A model generated the notes under the pieces. That model saw only the letters and a program-made list of their open reading frames with translations, was not told the origin of the DNA and did not search any database. A stretch of DNA of 20,350 bases from JBHHZM01 sp046758065. GTDB taxonomy: Bacteria; Pseudomonadota; Alphaproteobacteria; JAAXGF01. Shown here piece after piece: positions 20,239 through 20,350 of the stretch; position 1 is the first letter of the stretch, and the number at the start of each line of letters is the position of its first letter. The stretch spans positions 1-20,350 of the forward strand of contig JBHHZM010000054.1 in assembly GCA_046758065.1 (NCBI GenBank), read 5' to 3'. Position numbers and translations under genes: made by a program.

Positions 20239-20350
20239 GCGCAACCGGACGAGAACGCCCTTGCCGGCGGGCTAAGAGCGAGATGTGGTGAGATTGAACC
20301 ATTCTGACGGAGCGCATTTGCGACAAGGTCAAGGGGTTTGGCGCCGCCCA
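20239..20350. other. Unassigned window end
   Basis: 112 bases after the methyltransferase. It holds no recognised gene. A TTG at 20318 preceded by ACGGAG (20307-20312) could open a plus-strand gene running out of the window (LRQGQGVWRRP), but too little is visible. The composition is less GC-rich than the genes. Confidence 0.3.

Noticed and set aside
20318..20350. Start of a further gene (TTG with ACGGAG upstream) at the window end
   Set aside because: Only eleven codons are visible and no family can be recognised.
1..20350. Mobile elements, CRISPR arrays, tRNA or rRNA genes
   Set aside because: No spaced direct repeats of CRISPR type, no tRNA-like cloverleaf, no rRNA-like sequence and no transposase were recognised on either strand. 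The only regular repeat is the 42-bp tandem at 5281-5406.

Overview
The window is a GC-rich (about two thirds G+C by eye) chromosomal segment of an alphaproteobacterium, probably of the Rhodospirillales type. The evidence is the gene order: argS - SPOR protein - nagZ - M50 peptidase - scpA - scpB - tatABC - serS - surE - pcm - LysM/M23 protein - DUF815 ATPase - yajC - secD - secF - Mth938/NDUFAF3-like gene. This is a housekeeping neighbourhood familiar from that class. No rRNA, tRNA, CRISPR array, prophage or intact insertion sequence was seen.

Layout. 1-1479: the 3' end of argS and a membrane-anchored SPOR protein, adjoining. 1480-1923: a 444-base gap with a likely 40-residue minus-strand gene, a doubtful 55-residue plus-strand ORF, and an AT-rich block abutting nagZ. 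1924-5122: nagZ, an M50 (site-2) peptidase, scpA and scpB, tightly packed. 5123-5522: a regulatory gap with a near-perfect Fur-type palindrome and three degenerate 42-bp tandem units. 5523-8289: an FbpB-type fused permease and FbpC-type ATPase of a ferric iron ABC importer, without its binding protein. 8408-9999: tatA, tatB, tatC. 10087-15067: serS, surE, pcm, a LysM/degenerate-LytM lipoprotein and a DAO-family FAD oxidoreductase, nearly all overlapping or a few bases apart. 15082-15939: a DUF815 AAA-type ATPase on the minus strand, converging on the oxidoreductase. 16103-20238: yajC, secD, secF, a Mth938-domain protein and a trans-aconitate-methyltransferase-like enzyme, behind a good sigma70-type promoter. 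The last 112 bases hold nothing I can assign.

Functional theme. Much of the window concerns the cell envelope and protein export: Tat (folded proteins), YajC-SecDF (Sec-dependent export), SPOR, NagZ (peptidoglycan recycling) and a NlpD/DipM-like amidase regulator. In other proteobacteria, periplasmic amidases controlled by NlpD-type proteins are Tat substrates, so tatABC and the LytM lipoprotein may be functionally linked. ScpAB serves chromosome condensation. ArgRS and SerRS serve translation. SurE and PCM (stationary-phase survival and protein repair) form their usual pair.

The most unusual material is non-housekeeping: the iron-transport cassette with Fur-like sites and a 42-bp repeat leader lying between scpB and tatA, and the 444-base interruption between the SPOR gene and nagZ. 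I do not see a clear, wholly new multi-gene system. The candidates worth testing are the small minus-strand gene and the repeat-containing iron leader.
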